From contig NC_017278.1 in NCBI RefSeq assembly GCF_000236585.1, positions 2,170,001 to 2,234,000 of the forward strand: a DNA stretch of 64,000 nt, given 5' to 3'. Under the pieces are notes generated by a model. The model searched no databases and was not told where the DNA came from. It saw nothing but the letters and a program-made list of their open reading frames with translations. This stretch comes from Thermus sp. CCB_US3_UF1 (GTDB lineage: Bacteria > Deinococcota > Deinococci > Deinococcales > Thermaceae). A program made the position numbers and the translations under genes. Numbering within the stretch: the stretch's first letter is position 1; every line of letters begins with the position of its first letter. Below, one piece after another: positions 35,709 to 45,400 of the stretch.

Positions 35709-35714
35709 TAAAGT
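35709..35714 (+). promoter_or_regulatory. -10 box of leaderless Clp1-like gene promoter
   Basis: TAAAGT, 7 bases before the ATG at 35722. Confidence 0.55.
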
Positions 35715-35721
35715 CAAGGGG

Positions 35722-36423
35722 ATGCTCCTCCTGGTGGGCCCCACCGATGCGGGCAAGACCACCTTGGCCCATAGGCTTCTGGCCCAGGCGGGGGAAGCCT
35801 ACCTCCTGGACCTGGACCCCGGGCAGGGGGCTTTGCCCGGGGCCTTCACCCTCTTCCACTACCGGGAAGGGGGACTTACCCCCGTGCGCCGGGCCCTCCT
35901 GGGCGGCCTCTCCCCGGCGGGCCTCGAGGCCCAGGCGGTGGTGGCGGCCCTCCGCCTGGCCCGCCTCATCCCCCGGGGAAGCCCCGCCATCGCCGACACG
36001 GACGGCTACCTGGACCCAGGCTTCCGCCTGCTGCAGATGGAGGCCCTCGCCCCCACCGAGGTCCTCCTCCTGGGGGCTGAGGGGCTCTACCGGGCCCTGG
36101 CCTGGCGAAAAGACCTCCGGCTCCGCCTGGCCCCGCCCCTTCCCGGGGCCCGGAGGAAGACCCCCGGCGAAAGGCGGAGAAACCGCCTTGAAAGGCTTTT
36201 GGCCCACTTCCAAGGGGCAAGGCCCAGGAGCCTGCCCCTGGAGGCCTTGGGGGAGGCGGGAGGCCTCTACGGCCTCCTGGACGGGGAGGGCTTCCTCCTG
36301 GGCTACGGGCGGCTTTTGGCCTTCGCCGGCGGGGAGGGCCTCTTCCTCACCCCTGTGGGGGAGGAGGTGGCCAAGGCGGTGCCCACCCGGCTCCGCCTCC
36401 TTACCCCCGCACTACCAGGTTGA
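35722..36423 (+). CDS. Clp1/Grc3-type polynucleotide 5'-kinase
   Basis: 233 residues. The P-loop [15 protein letters not shown] (G6-T13) has the GPTDxGKTT form typical of Clp1/Grc3 kinases, and [13 protein letters not shown] matches the family's DxDxGQ motif. Further family-like features are the Arg-rich lid ([14 protein letters not shown]) and a C-terminal beta domain. Clp1 proteins phosphorylate RNA or DNA 5'-OH ends; they are known mainly from eukaryotes and archaea, with a few bacterial members, including I believe one studied from Thermus scotoductus. This one lacks the extra N-terminal domain of eukaryotic Clp1. An RNA-repair or tRNA-end role is inferred. It overlaps the convergent leuS by 23 bp. 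Confidence 0.82.
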   Translation: MLLLVGPTDAGKTTLAHRLLAQAGEAYLLDLDPGQGALPGAFTLFHYREGGLTPVRRALLGGLSPAGLEAQAVVAALRLARLIPRGSPAIADTDGYLDPGFRLLQMEALAPTEVLLLGAEGLYRALAWRKDLRLRLAPPLPGARRKTPGERRRNRLERLLAHFQGARPRSLPLEALGEAGGLYGLLDGEGFLLGYGRLLAFAGGEGLFLTPVGEEVAKAVPTRLRLLTPALPG

Positions 36424-39037
36424 GGATCTTCCCCGGCACGTAGATCTCCTTGAGGACCTCCTTGCCCTCCAGGTGGGCCTGGACGTTTCGCACCTTGCGG
36501 GCCTCGGCCAGGGCCACCTCCAGGGGAGCGTCCTTGGGGATCTGGATCGTCCCCCGCACCCGGCCGTTCACCTGCACCGCCACCTCCACCAGCTCCCTTT
36601 CCAGGGCCTTCTCGTCCAGCTCGGGCCAGCCCGCCTGGAAGAGGCTATCAGGCCAGAACCAGTGCCAAAGCTCCTCCGCCAGGTGGGGGGCGAAGGGGAA
36701 GAGCATCTGCAGGTAGTAGCGGATGGCCGTGCGGTACACCGGGGTCACGGGGGCCACCTTGCGGTAGTCGTAAAGGGCGTTCAGGAACTCCATGAGGGCG
36801 GCGATGGCGGTGTTGAAGCGCAGGGCCTCGAGGTCCTCCGTGACCTTTTTCAAGGTGGCGTGGAGCTTTCCATAAAGCTCCTTGTCTGCCCCCTCCAGGG
36901 CCTCGGCCTGGAAGCGGCCCGAGGTGGCCAAGAGGGCCTCCTTGTCCTCGGCCACCCGGCGCCAGACCCGGTTGAGGAAGCGCCAGGCCCCCTGCACCCC
37001 CTCCTCGGTCCAGACCATCTCGTTCTCCGGAGGGGCGGCGAAGAGGATGGTGATGCGGGCGATGTCCGCCCCCTCCTCCCGCACAAAAGGTCCCACCATG
37101 ACCCCGTTGCCCTTGGACTTGCTCATCACCGCCGGCTTCCAGAGGTGGAGGGAGCCGTCGGCATGGGGCCTAAGCTCCGCCCCCATCTTCCGCACATCCT
37201 CCAGGGAAAGCTCCCCCTGGGCCATCTCCAGCTGGATGCGGGTGGGCTCGGGAAGGCGCACCCGTTCCCCCTCCACCTCCACGGGGCCGAAGTCCGTCCA
37301 GGCCAGGACCATGCCCTGGGTGAAAAGCCCCAAGAAGGGCTCTTCCACCTCCACCAGACCCAGGTCGTGGAGGAACTTGGTGAAGAAGCGGCTGTAGAGG
37401 AGGTGGAGCACCGCGTGCTCCACCCCGCCGATGTACTGGTCCACGGGCATCCAGAAGCGGGCCTTCTCCGGGTCAAAGGGGAGGCGCCCGTTCTTGGGGT
37501 CGGTGTAGCGCAGGTAGTACCAGGAGCTGTCAAAGAAGGTGTCCATGGTGTCGGTGTCCCGCTTGGCGGGGCCGCCGCACCGGGGGCAGGTGGTCTCGTA
37601 AAACTCCGGATGGGCCTCCAGGGGGCTTTTGCCCTTGGGGCGGATGTCCTCCACGTCCTTGAGATCGGGAAGGAGGACGGGAAGCTCCTCCTCGGGGACG
37701 GGCACCACCCCGCAGGCAGGGCAGTGGACCATGGGGATGGGGGTGCCCCAGTAGCGCTGCCGGCTGATGAGCCAGTCCCGCAGGCGGTAGGTGATGCGGC
37801 GCTTGCCCAGGCCCCTTTCCTCCAACCAGGCCACCACCCGCCCCTTCCCCTCCTCGCTGGGGGTGCCGTCAAAGGGGCCGGAGTTGACCATGACCCCCGG
37901 CTCCTCGTAGGCCCTCTCCAGGGGTTCGGGGAGGGGTTCTCCGGGCCGCTCGATTACCTTCTTGATGGGGAGGCCAAACTTCTTGGCGAACTCAAAGTCC
38001 CGCTGGTCGTGCCCCGGCACCCCCATGATGGCCCCGGTGCCATAGCCAAAGAGCACGTAGTCCGCGGTCCAGATGGGGATCCTTGCCCCCGTGGCCGGGT
38101 TGAGGGCGTAGGCCCCCAGGAAGACCCCGGTCTTCTCCCGTCCCTCCGCCTGGCGCTCGATCTCCGTCTTACGCTTGGCGGCCTCCACGTAGGCCTGGAC
38201 CTCCGCCCGCCGTTCAGGGGCGGCCAGGCGCAGGGTCAGGGGGTGCTCGGGGGCCAGGACCAGGAAGGTGGCCCCGAAGAGGGTGTCGGGCCGGGTGGTG
38301 AAGACGGGGATCCTCTCCTCCCCCTCGGCCACGGGGAAGTGGATCTCCGCCCCCTCCGAGCGGCCAATCCAGGCCCTTTGCATGGCCTTCACCTTTTCCG
38401 GCCAGCGGAGGCCCTCCAGGTCCTCAAGGAGCCGGTCTGCGTAGGCGGTGATGCGCAGGTACCATTGCTCCAGCTCCCGCTTCTCCACCGGGGTGTCCTC
38501 GTGCCGCCAGCACCGCCCCTCCACCACCTGCTCGTTGGCCAAGACGGTCTGGCACTTGGGACACCAGTTGACCAGGCCCTTGGCCCGGTAGGCCAGGCCC
38601 TTTTCCCACATCTTCAGGAAGATCCACTGGTTGAAGCGGTAGTAGTCGGGCTCGCAGGTGGTCACCTCCCGGTCCCAGTCGTAGAGGATGCCCATGAGCT
38701 CCAGGCTCTCCTTGGCCTGGCGGATGTTCTGGTAGGTCCAGTCCCGGGGATGAAGGCCAAACTTGAGGGCGGCGTTCTCCGCGGGCAGGCCGAAGGCGTC
38801 CCAGCCCATGGGGTGGAGGACCTGGTAGCCCTGGACCCGGCGGAAACGGGCCAGGACATCCCCCATGGTGTAGTTCTTCAGGTGGCCCATGTGCAGGTCC
38901 CCCGAGGGGTAGGGGAACATGACCAGCACGTACTGCTTGCCCTTGGCCCCAGGTACCTCCTGGGCCTTCATGAAACCCTTTTCCTTCCAAAAGCGTTGCC
39001 ACTTGGGCTCAATGGCGTGGGGGTTGTACTTCTCCAT
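36401..39037 (-). CDS. leuS: Leucyl-tRNA synthetase
   Basis: 878 residues. Class Ia synthetase. HIGH motif as HMGH (49-52) in [20 protein letters not shown] as VMSKS (637-641), the zinc segment [10 protein letters not shown], the CP1 editing domain with [20 protein letters not shown], and a second Cys cluster TTCPRCGGP. The start ([11 protein letters not shown]) follows GGAGGAG with normal spacing. Expression appears to be controlled by an attenuator between 39051 and 39139 (see separate entries). Confidence 0.98.
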   Translation of the reverse strand: MEKYNPHAIEPKWQRFWKEKGFMKAQEVPGAKGKQYVLVMFPYPSGDLHMGHLKNYTMGDVLARFRRVQGYQVLHPMGWDAFGLPAENAALKFGLHPRDWTYQNIRQAKESLELMGILYDWDREVTTCEPDYYRFNQWIFLKMWEKGLAYRAKGLVNWCPKCQTVLANEQVVEGRCWRHEDTPVEKRELEQWYLRITAYADRLLEDLEGLRWPEKVKAMQRAWIGRSEGAEIHFPVAEGEERIPVFTTRPDTLFGATFLVLAPEHPLTLRLAAPERRAEVQAYVEAAKRKTEIERQAEGREKTGVFLGAYALNPATGARIPIWTADYVLFGYGTGAIMGVPGHDQRDFEFAKKFGLPIKKVIERPGEPLPEPLERAYEEPGVMVNSGPFDGTPSEEGKGRVVAWLEERGLGKRRITYRLRDWLISRQRYWGTPIPMVHCPACGVVPVPEEELPVLLPDLKDVEDIRPKGKSPLEAHPEFYETTCPRCGGPAKRDTDTMDTFFDSSWYYLRYTDPKNGRLPFDPEKARFWMPVDQYIGGVEHAVLHLLYSRFFTKFLHDLGLVEVEEPFLGLFTQGMVLAWTDFGPVEVEGERVRLPEPTRIQLEMAQGELSLEDVRKMGAELRPHADGSLHLWKPAVMSKSKGNGVMVGPFVREEGADIARITILFAAPPENEMVWTEEGVQGAWRFLNRVWRRVAEDKEALLATSGRFQAEALEGADKELYGKLHATLKKVTEDLEALRFNTAIAALMEFLNALYDYRKVAPVTPVYRTAIRYYLQMLFPFAPHLAEELWHWFWPDSLFQAGWPELDEKALERELVEVAVQVNGRVRGTIQIPKDAPLEVALAEARKVRNVQAHLEGKEVLKEIYVPGKILNLVVRG

Positions 39038-39050
39038 GGCGCTCCTCCTC

Positions 39051-39078
39051 AAAAAAACCCTTCCCCTTGGGGGAAGGG
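39051..39078 (-). terminator. Intrinsic terminator in the leuS leader (attenuator)
   Basis: On the minus strand: CCCTTCCCC (39078-39070), a 3-base loop, GGGGAAGGG (39066-39058), then seven T (39057-39051). It stands directly before the leuS ribosome site, so it terminates before the gene rather than after one. A competing 8-bp pairing is possible: the 5' arm with GGGAAGGG at 39096-39089. Confidence 0.88.
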
Positions 39079-39079
39079 A

Positions 39080-39120
39080 CGGCCAGGCCCCTTCCCGCCT
39101 TCAGGGGGCTAGCCTGGCCG
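39080..39120 (-). promoter_or_regulatory. Anti-antiterminator stem and antiterminator segment of the leuS leader
   Basis: A 9-bp perfect inverted repeat: CGGCCAGGC (minus strand 39120-39112) with GCCTGGCCG (39088-39080). Its loop holds GGGAAGGG (39096-39089), which can instead pair with CCCTTCCC of the terminator. The 5' arm lies inside the leader ORF, at codons Ser3 to Leu6, so a ribosome there would open the stem. Confidence 0.75.
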
Positions 39121-39127
39121 AGCTCAT
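39101..39127 (-). CDS. leuS leader peptide, 8 residues
   Basis: ATG AGC TCG GCC AGG CTA GCC CCC TGA encodes MSSARLAP. The ATG is 6 bases after TATGAT, the same leaderless geometry as full genes here. It contains one leucine codon, CTA, a little-used codon in this genome. The stop is 4 bases before the antiterminator strand GGGAAGGG, so a ribosome finishing the peptide would cover that strand. This fits a leader peptide that senses charged tRNA-Leu. Confidence 0.65.
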   Translation of the reverse strand: MSSARLAP

Positions 39128-39133
39128 GGCACC

Positions 39134-39139
39134 ATCATA
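39134..39139 (-). promoter_or_regulatory. -10 box of the leuS leader transcript
   Basis: TATGAT, 6 bases before the leader-peptide ATG and a few bases after the stop of the upstream YihY gene. Confidence 0.65.
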
Positions 39140-39144
39140 GCGCC

Positions 39145-39936
39145 CTAGCCCCCTTCCTCTTCGAGGATCCGGGCCAGCAAGGCCCCAAGGAGAAGGGCCA
39201 GGAGCAGGAGGTAAAGCCCCAAGAGGGCCAGGACAAACCCCGCCAGGGGGCCGTAGAGGAGCTCATAGGGAGAGCGGGGCAGGAGCCAGGGCAGGCCGAA
39301 ACGCACCCCCTCAAAGAGGAGGGTGGCCGCCCCAGCCCCCGCGCTCAAGGGGAGGAGGTCCCTAAGGCGCCCCACCCCGCGGAAAAAGGCGTAGGTAAGC
39401 AGGAAAAGGAGGAAAGCCGCCAGGAGGGGAAGGAGGCGCTCTAGGGGGGTGAAAAGGCCCCGCCACTCGGGGGGGAGGTAGCGGAGGAGGAAACCCAAGG
39501 CCAGCCCCAAAAGGGCAAGGAGGATGAGGCCAAGCCCCAAGGCGAAGGGCATGAGGAGGCCCAAAAGGCGGTGGCGAAACCCCCGGGGCCGGCCAAAGAT
39601 GAGCCCCAAGGCGTAGCTCAAGGCGGCGAAGAAGTTGCTCCCCGACCAGAGGAGGAGGAGGCCGCTGGCCAAGGTGAGGGGAAAGGCGGTGCGGGTGAGG
39701 AAGCGGAGGAGGTCCTGGGCCAGCTCGGGCCGGGCGGGAAAAAGGGCCTGGGTCAAGGCCGCCACCCCCTGCAGGAACTCGGCCTGCAACCCGCCCTTCC
39801 CCGCAAGGAGAAGGCCAAAGACCCCGAGGAGGAGGAGGAGAAGGGGGGTGAGGGAGAGGAGGGCGTAGTAGGCCAAGGCGGCGGCGAAGAAGGGAACGTG
39901 GGCCTCGGCGTAAAGGGCCCAAAGCCGCTTAAGCAA
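39145..39936 (-). CDS. YihY/BrkB-family membrane protein
   Basis: 263 residues with six membrane segments. FAAALAYYALLSLTPLLLLLLGV near the N-terminus is the family signature; the middle has SGLLLLWSGSNFFAALSYALGLIFGRPR and the end GPLAGFVLALLGLYLLLLALLLGALLARI-like helices. Function unknown; once mislabelled RNase BN. A TTG start at 39936 fits GGGAGGGGG about 8 bases upstream. It lies on the same strand after proA with an 81-bp gap. Confidence 0.88.
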   Translation of the reverse strand: MLKRLWALYAEAHVPFFAAALAYYALLSLTPLLLLLLGVFGLLLAGKGGLQAEFLQGVAALTQALFPARPELAQDLLRFLTRTAFPLTLASGLLLLWSGSNFFAALSYALGLIFGRPRGFRHRLLGLLMPFALGLGLILLALLGLALGFLLRYLPPEWRGLFTPLERLLPLLAAFLLFLLTYAFFRGVGRLRDLLPLSAGAGAATLLFEGVRFGLPWLLPRSPYELLYGPLAGFVLALLGLYLLLLALLLGALLARILEEEGG

Positions 39937-40017
39937 GGGCAGCCCCCTCCCCTTTCAGGTCCCCCGCCTCCCGGTGGACCGGGGGGCCTCCCCTAAGCTT
40001 CCCCTGGCCATGGCAAG

Positions 40018-41256
40018 CTAGGCCCGCTCCTGCCCCTCCCCCAGGGCCACCCATTTGCAGGTGGTGAGCTCCAGGGGGCCCATGGGGCCGTAGGCGTGGA
40101 GCTTGGAAGTGCTGATGCCGATCTCGGCCCCCAGGCCCAGCTGGAAGCCGTCGTTGAAGCGGGTGGAGGCGTTCCAGAGCACCAGGCTGGCGTCCACCTC
40201 CTCCAGGAAGCGCCAGGCCGCCTGGGGGTCCTCGGTGCAGATGGCCTCGGTGTGGCGGGAACCGAAGCGGGCGATGTGGTCCAGGGCCTCCTCCAGGCCG
40301 GAAACCACCTTGACCCGAAGGATGAGGTCCAAGTATTCCCGGTCCCACTCGTCCTCCTGGGCGGGCACCGCCTCCCGGAGGAGGGGAAGGGCCCGGGGGC
40401 AGGCCCTAAGCTCCACGCCCTTTTCCCGCATGGCCGCTTCCAGCCGGGGCAGGAAGGCCTCGGCCACCTTCTCGTGGACCAAGACGGCCTCGAGGGCGTT
40501 GCACACCGCCGGGCGCTGGGTCTTGCCGTTCAGGGCCAGGCGCAAGGCCATGGAGAGATCGGCCTTCTGGTCCACGTAGAGGTGGTTCACCCCCTTGGCG
40601 TGGGCCAGGACGGGCACCCGGGCCTCCTGCTGCACCAGACGGATGAGCTCCTCCCCTCCCCGGGGGATGAGGAGGTCCAAAAGTTCCAAGCGGCACATCT
40701 CCAGGATGGCCTCCCGGTCCGTGGTGGGCACCAGGCCCACCGCCTCCTCCGGCAAGCCGGCCTCCCTAAGGGCCTCGCGCCACAGGGCCACCAGGGCCTG
40801 GTTGGAGCGGAAGGCCTCCTTTCCCCCCCGGAGGAGCATGGCGTTGCCCGCCTTGAGGGCCACGGCCACCGCCTCCACCGTGGCCCCGGGCCGAGCCTCG
40901 TACACGAAACCGATGAGGCCCAAGGGAACCCGCATCCGCCCCACCCTTAGGCCGTTGGGCCGCTTGGTGAGGCCCTCGATCCGCCCCAAGGGGTCGGGGA
41001 GGGCAGCGATCTGGCGGAGCCCCTCGGTAAGGGCGGAAAGGTCCTTCTCCCTCAAGGCCAGGCGGTCCAGCTTGGCTCGGGAAAGCCCGGCCCCTTCCGC
41101 CTCCAAGAGGTCCAGCCGATTGGCCTCCCGTACCTCTTCCCAGCGGGCCTCCAAGAGCCGGGCCATGGCCAGAAGGGCCCCATCCCGGTTCCCCTTGGCC
41201 AGAAGGGGCAGCTTGGCCCTGGCCTTCCTCGCCATCTCCTGCAAAAGCAGCCTCAT
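40018..41256 (-). CDS. proA: Gamma-glutamyl phosphate reductase
   Basis: 412 residues. Second step of proline synthesis, NADPH reduction of glutamyl-5-phosphate to the semialdehyde. Aldehyde dehydrogenase-like fold with VPLGLIGFVYEARPGATVEA, ALKAGNAMLLRGGKEAFRSN, the catalytic Cys in TQRPAVCNALEAVLVHE, and STRFNDGFQLGLGAEIGIST. Start overlaps the proB stop (ATGA), so the two enzymes of the labile intermediate are co-translated. Confidence 0.97.
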   Translation of the reverse strand: MRLLLQEMARKARAKLPLLAKGNRDGALLAMARLLEARWEEVREANRLDLLEAEGAGLSRAKLDRLALREKDLSALTEGLRQIAALPDPLGRIEGLTKRPNGLRVGRMRVPLGLIGFVYEARPGATVEAVAVALKAGNAMLLRGGKEAFRSNQALVALWREALREAGLPEEAVGLVPTTDREAILEMCRLELLDLLIPRGGEELIRLVQQEARVPVLAHAKGVNHLYVDQKADLSMALRLALNGKTQRPAVCNALEAVLVHEKVAEAFLPRLEAAMREKGVELRACPRALPLLREAVPAQEDEWDREYLDLILRVKVVSGLEEALDHIARFGSRHTEAICTEDPQAAWRFLEEVDASLVLWNASTRFNDGFQLGLGAEIGISTSKLHAYGPMGPLELTTCKWVALGEGQERA

Positions 41257-42356
41257 GCTTCCTCCTTCAGGACCAGGTGGTCCCGGTGGACCACCTCCTC
41301 GGTGTAGCGGTACCCCAGGATGGCCTCAATCTCCCCGCTCCGCCGCCCCCGGATCCGGGCGATCTCCTCGGCGGCGTAGTTGGCCAGGCCCACCCCCACC
41401 TCCTCCCCCCCCTCGGCAAGGAGGCGCACCGCCTCCCCCCGGCCAAACCGCCCCCGCACCTCCTTGACCCCTGCGGGGAGGAGGCTGGCCCCCCGCTCCC
41501 TTAGGGCCCGGACCGCCCCCCCGTCCAGGACGAGCTCCCCCTTGGGCCTGAGGAGGCCATAGAGCCAGGCCTTCTCCCCCCGGTAGCGCCTTTTGGCGTG
41601 GAAGTAGGTGCCCAAGGGGCTTCCTCCAAGGGCTTCCAGAACCACCCCTGGCCGCCGCCCGGGGAGGAGGAGGGTGGGGATGCCTACCCGGCCAGCCAGC
41701 CGGGCAGCGAGGAGCTTGGAGCGCATCCCCCCGCTTCCCAAGGGGTTCCCTCCCCCCGCATGGGCCAGGACGGCCTCCACCCGCTCCACCTCGGGGATGG
41801 GACGGGCTTCCGGGTTTTTCTTGGGGTCCTCCTCGTAGAGGGCCTCCACGTCGGAGAGGAGCAGCAAAAGCCCCGCCCCCACCAGCGCGGCCACCCGGGC
41901 CGAGAGCTGGTCGTTGTCGCCAAAGCGGATCTCCTCAAAGGCCACGGTGTCGTTCTCGTTGATGATGGGCACCACCCTAAGGCGCAGCAAGGCCTCGAGG
42001 GTGGCCTTGGCGTTCAGGTAGCGCGTCCTCGAGGCTAGGTCCTCGGCGGTGAGGAGGACCTGGGCCACAGGGACCGGGGCCAAGGCCTCCCGCCAAAGGG
42101 CCATGAGGAGGGGCTGGCCCACCGCGGCCAGGGCCTGCTTGAGGGGCATGTCCTGGGGTCTCGGGAGGCCTAAGGCCCCCATTCCCGCCGCCACTGCCCC
42201 CGAGGAGACCAGCACCACCTCCCGGCCTTCTTCCCGCAAGGCCAGGACCTGGCGGGCGATCTCCCCCATGGCCCCAGGGTCCAGCCCCCCAGACCCCGCC
42301 AAGACCGCGCTTCCCACCTTGAGGACGAGCCTCCTTGCCCCAAGCCCAGGCCGCAT
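41253..42356 (-). CDS. proB: Glutamate 5-kinase with PUA domain
   Basis: 367 residues. First step of proline synthesis and usual target of proline feedback. Amino-acid-kinase domain: LVLKVGSAVLAG, VLVSSGAVAAGMGALG, INENDTVAFEEIRFGDND, LLSDVEALYEEDP and GSGGMRSKLLAARLA. A C-terminal PUA domain (about 275-367, GELVLDGGAVRALRERGASL, EVGVGLANYAAEEI) is present. The ATG is 8 bases after TATCCT; six upstream residues of the open frame are rejected. Confidence 0.96.
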   Translation of the reverse strand: MRPGLGARRLVLKVGSAVLAGSGGLDPGAMGEIARQVLALREEGREVVLVSSGAVAAGMGALGLPRPQDMPLKQALAAVGQPLLMALWREALAPVPVAQVLLTAEDLASRTRYLNAKATLEALLRLRVVPIINENDTVAFEEIRFGDNDQLSARVAALVGAGLLLLLSDVEALYEEDPKKNPEARPIPEVERVEAVLAHAGGGNPLGSGGMRSKLLAARLAGRVGIPTLLLPGRRPGVVLEALGGSPLGTYFHAKRRYRGEKAWLYGLLRPKGELVLDGGAVRALRERGASLLPAGVKEVRGRFGRGEAVRLLAEGGEEVGVGLANYAAEEIARIRGRRSGEIEAILGYRYTEEVVHRDHLVLKEEA

Positions 42357-42364
42357 TAAGGCCC

Positions 42365-42370
42365 AGGATA
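42365..42370 (-). promoter_or_regulatory. -10 box of leaderless proBA promoter
   Basis: TATCCT on the minus strand, 8 bases before the ATG. Confidence 0.6.
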
Positions 42371-42402
42371 GCACCTCTCATCCCCGCACCCAGGGAAGCT
42401 GC

Positions 42403-42408
42403 TAGGGT
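42403..42408 (+). promoter_or_regulatory. -10 box of leaderless promoter, metalloprotease lipoprotein
   Basis: TAGGGT, 7 bases before the ATG at 42416, which begins the signal peptide. Confidence 0.5.
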
Positions 42409-42415
42409 GGATGGG

Positions 42416-45400
42416 ATGGGCAGGACCCCTCTTCTTCTCGCCCTTGGGTTAGCCTTGGTATTCTCCGCCTGCAACCAGATTTTCCCCAATCAGCCCCCTA
42501 GGATCGTGAGCTTTGAGGCCATTCCCCAAATGGGAGAGGCTCCCCTCGCCACCCACTTTGCCTGGAACGTCCAGGACCCCGAGGGGGATGCCCTCACCTG
42601 CACCCTGGAAACCGGGGACGGCACCCGGGTAACGGGCTGCTCGGGGGACTACACCCACACCTACGCCACCCCAGGGGAGTACACGGCCCGCCTCCGGGTA
42701 ACGGACGGCAAGGGGGCCTCAGCGCAAAGGGAAACCCGGGTCCAGGCCCGGCCCAAAAGGGGCTTCACCCTTACCCTGAGCCCCACGGGCCTCACCGTCC
42801 AGCAAGGAAGCTCAGGCACCACCACCCTTACCGTTACCCCCTCCGGGGGCTTCGCCGGCACCCTCAGCCTCTCCCTGGTAGGCGCCCCAAGCGGGGTAAC
42901 CCTCTCCCCCACAAGCCTCAACGTCCCCGGAAGCCCCGTAACCCAAACCCTCACCCTCCAGGTGGCCAGCGGCGTCACGCCCGGCACCTACAACCTCAAA
43001 GTCCGAGGCACGGGCGGGAGCATCTCCCGGGAAGCCGACCTCACCCTCACCGTCACGCCGCCCCCTGGCTTCACCCTCTCCCTCAACCCCACCAGCCTCA
43101 CCGTCCAGCAAGGACAGTCCGGGACCACGGCCCTCACCCTCACCCCGCAAGGGGGGTTCACGGGTAGCGTGGCCCTCAGCCTGGAACGCCAAGACGGCAC
43201 CCCCGCTCCCCAAGGCCTAGCCCTCTCCCCCTCGTTCCTCAGCGTGAGCGGTGCAAATCCCATAACCCAGGTCCTCACCCTGAACGTGGGGCAAAGCGTC
43301 GCTCCCAGCACCTACCCTCTCCGGGTCAAAGCCAGTTCAGGAAGCCTGACGCAAACCGCTAGCCTCACCCTCACCGTAACCCAAGGCCAGACGGGGAGCT
43401 TCAGCCTGAGCCTCGAGGGTACCTCCCTGAGCGTGGCCCAGGGGGGCACGGTCTACGTGCGCCTGGTGGCTTCGGGCAGCTACTCGGGCCAGGTGTCCTT
43501 GAGCTTGGTGGATGCCAGCAAGAACACCTTTACCGGGGCCATGCTCTCCCCCACCAGCACCCCGGTTCCCTCTGCTCCCATGCTGGCTATCACCGCCTCC
43601 CCCAATCTGGCCCCCGGTACCTACAACCTTTTCCTCCGGGGCACAGGGGGTAGCCTGGTCCAGGATGTACCTTTTGCCCTCACCGTCACCCAAGCCGCCC
43701 CACCGCCTTCCCCTGACTTTTCCCTCTCCTTGAGCCCCACGGGCCTCACCGTCCAGCAAGGAAGCTCGGGCACCACCACCCTTACCGTTACCCCCTCCGG
43801 GGGCTTCGCCGGCACCCTCAGCCTCTCCTTGGTAGGCGCCCCAAGCGGGGTAACCCTTTCCCCCACAAGCCTCAACGTCCCCGGAAGCCCCGTAACCCAA
43901 ACCCTCACCCTCCAGGTGGCCAGCGGCGTCACGCCCGGCACCTACAACCTCAAAGTCCGGGGCACGGGCGGGAGCATCTCCCGGGAAGCCGACCTCACCC
44001 TCACCGTCACGCCGCCCCCTGGCTTCACCCTCTCCCTCAACCCCACCAGCCTCACCGTCCAGCAAGGACAGTCCGGGACCACGGCCCTCACCCTCACCCC
44101 GCAAGGGGGGTTCACGGGGGCGGTGGCCCTCTCCCTGGTGGGGGCACCCCAGGGGGTGACCCTCTCCCCCACCAGCGTCCCCGTGACCGGCACAGGGCCC
44201 GTGACCCAAACCCTCACCCTGAGCGTGGGGGGCGGCGTGGCCCCTGGGACCTACCCCCTCAAGGTCCAGGCCACCGGGGGAGGGGTTTCCAAGGAGGCAG
44301 ACCTGAGCCTTGCGGTGAGCGGCACCGCCCTGGCCAACCTGCGCCTGGCCAAGGCCGAATGGGGCCAGACGGTCCTCAAAGAAGGCCTCCGCCTGGTGGC
44401 GGGCAAACCCGCCCTCCTCCGGGTCCACCTCCTGGCCAGCCCCTCCCCCATCTCCCTAAGCACCCCCCTGGCCGGGGCGGTGTACCTGAACGGAAGCTTC
44501 CAGGGCAACCTCTCCTTCTCCTGTCCCAACCCCATCCCCACGGCCACGGACCCGGGAAACCTGGCCAGCACCTGCACCGCCACCCTCCCGGCAGGCTGGG
44601 TAGCCCCTGGCCTCCGGGTGGAGCTCCGCGCCGACCCCCAGAACCAGGTGGACGAAAGCGACGAGGGCGATAACCTCCTGGCCCTCACGGCCAACGTGGG
44701 CCCGGGCACGGTCCTCCACCTCACCGTCGTCCCTGTGGTGCACGGGGGAGGGCAGGGGGCCGTGCCCGCCTTCCGCGACACCCTGTGGCGCATCTGGCCC
44801 TTGCGGGAAGTTTCCTCTTCCACCCGCGCCCCCTACACCTTCTCCGGCACCCTAACCGGCAACGACAGTAGCGGCTGGAGCCGCCTTCTGGACGAGCTTC
44901 GCCTCCTCAGGCAGGCCGACGGGAGCGGGCGCTACTACTACGGTTTCGTGCGGGTTTCCTACACCTCGGGCATCGCCGGCATCGGCTATATCGGCTTCCC
45001 CGTGGCCGTGGGTTGGGATTACCCTTCCTCAGCCCCTTCCGTGATGGCCCACGAGCTGGGGCACAACTTCGGCCGGGACCACGCCCCCTGCGGCACCTCG
45101 GGGGACCCCGGCTACCCCTACCCGGGGGGGAGGATCGGCACCTGGGGCTACGACCTGGGAAGCGGCACCCTCCGGGACCCCAGCGCCCACTACGACCTCA
45201 TGAGCTACTGCGGCCCGCAATGGATCTCGGATTACACCTACGAGGCCGCCCAGCGCTTTCTGGAAAATAACCCTCCACGGCCCCAGGCCCTGCCCGAGGA
45301 GGGGCTCCTCTTCTCTGGGCGCATCCAAGGAGGAAAGGCCGTCTTCAACCCCCCCCTCCGCCTGCAAGCGGCCCCGGAAGGGGAAGCCTCCCCCTATCGC

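Noticed and set aside
35705-39112. 1135-codon plus-strand open frame across the Clp1-like gene and leuS
   Set aside because: Shadow of leuS; the real proteins are conserved and the frame has no fold or start signals.
39051-39139. T-box riboswitch before leuS
   Set aside because: The conserved T-box sequence and specifier stem are absent, and the leader is too short. A leader-peptide mechanism fits better.
39937-40017. Terminator after proA
   Set aside because: GC-rich symmetric sequence exists but has no T-tract; the YihY-type gene is probably read through from proBA.
42335-42415. Extended start of the metalloprotease lipoprotein
   Set aside because: It would place 27 residues before the lipoprotein signal peptide; the TAGGGT box and lipobox position favour 42416.
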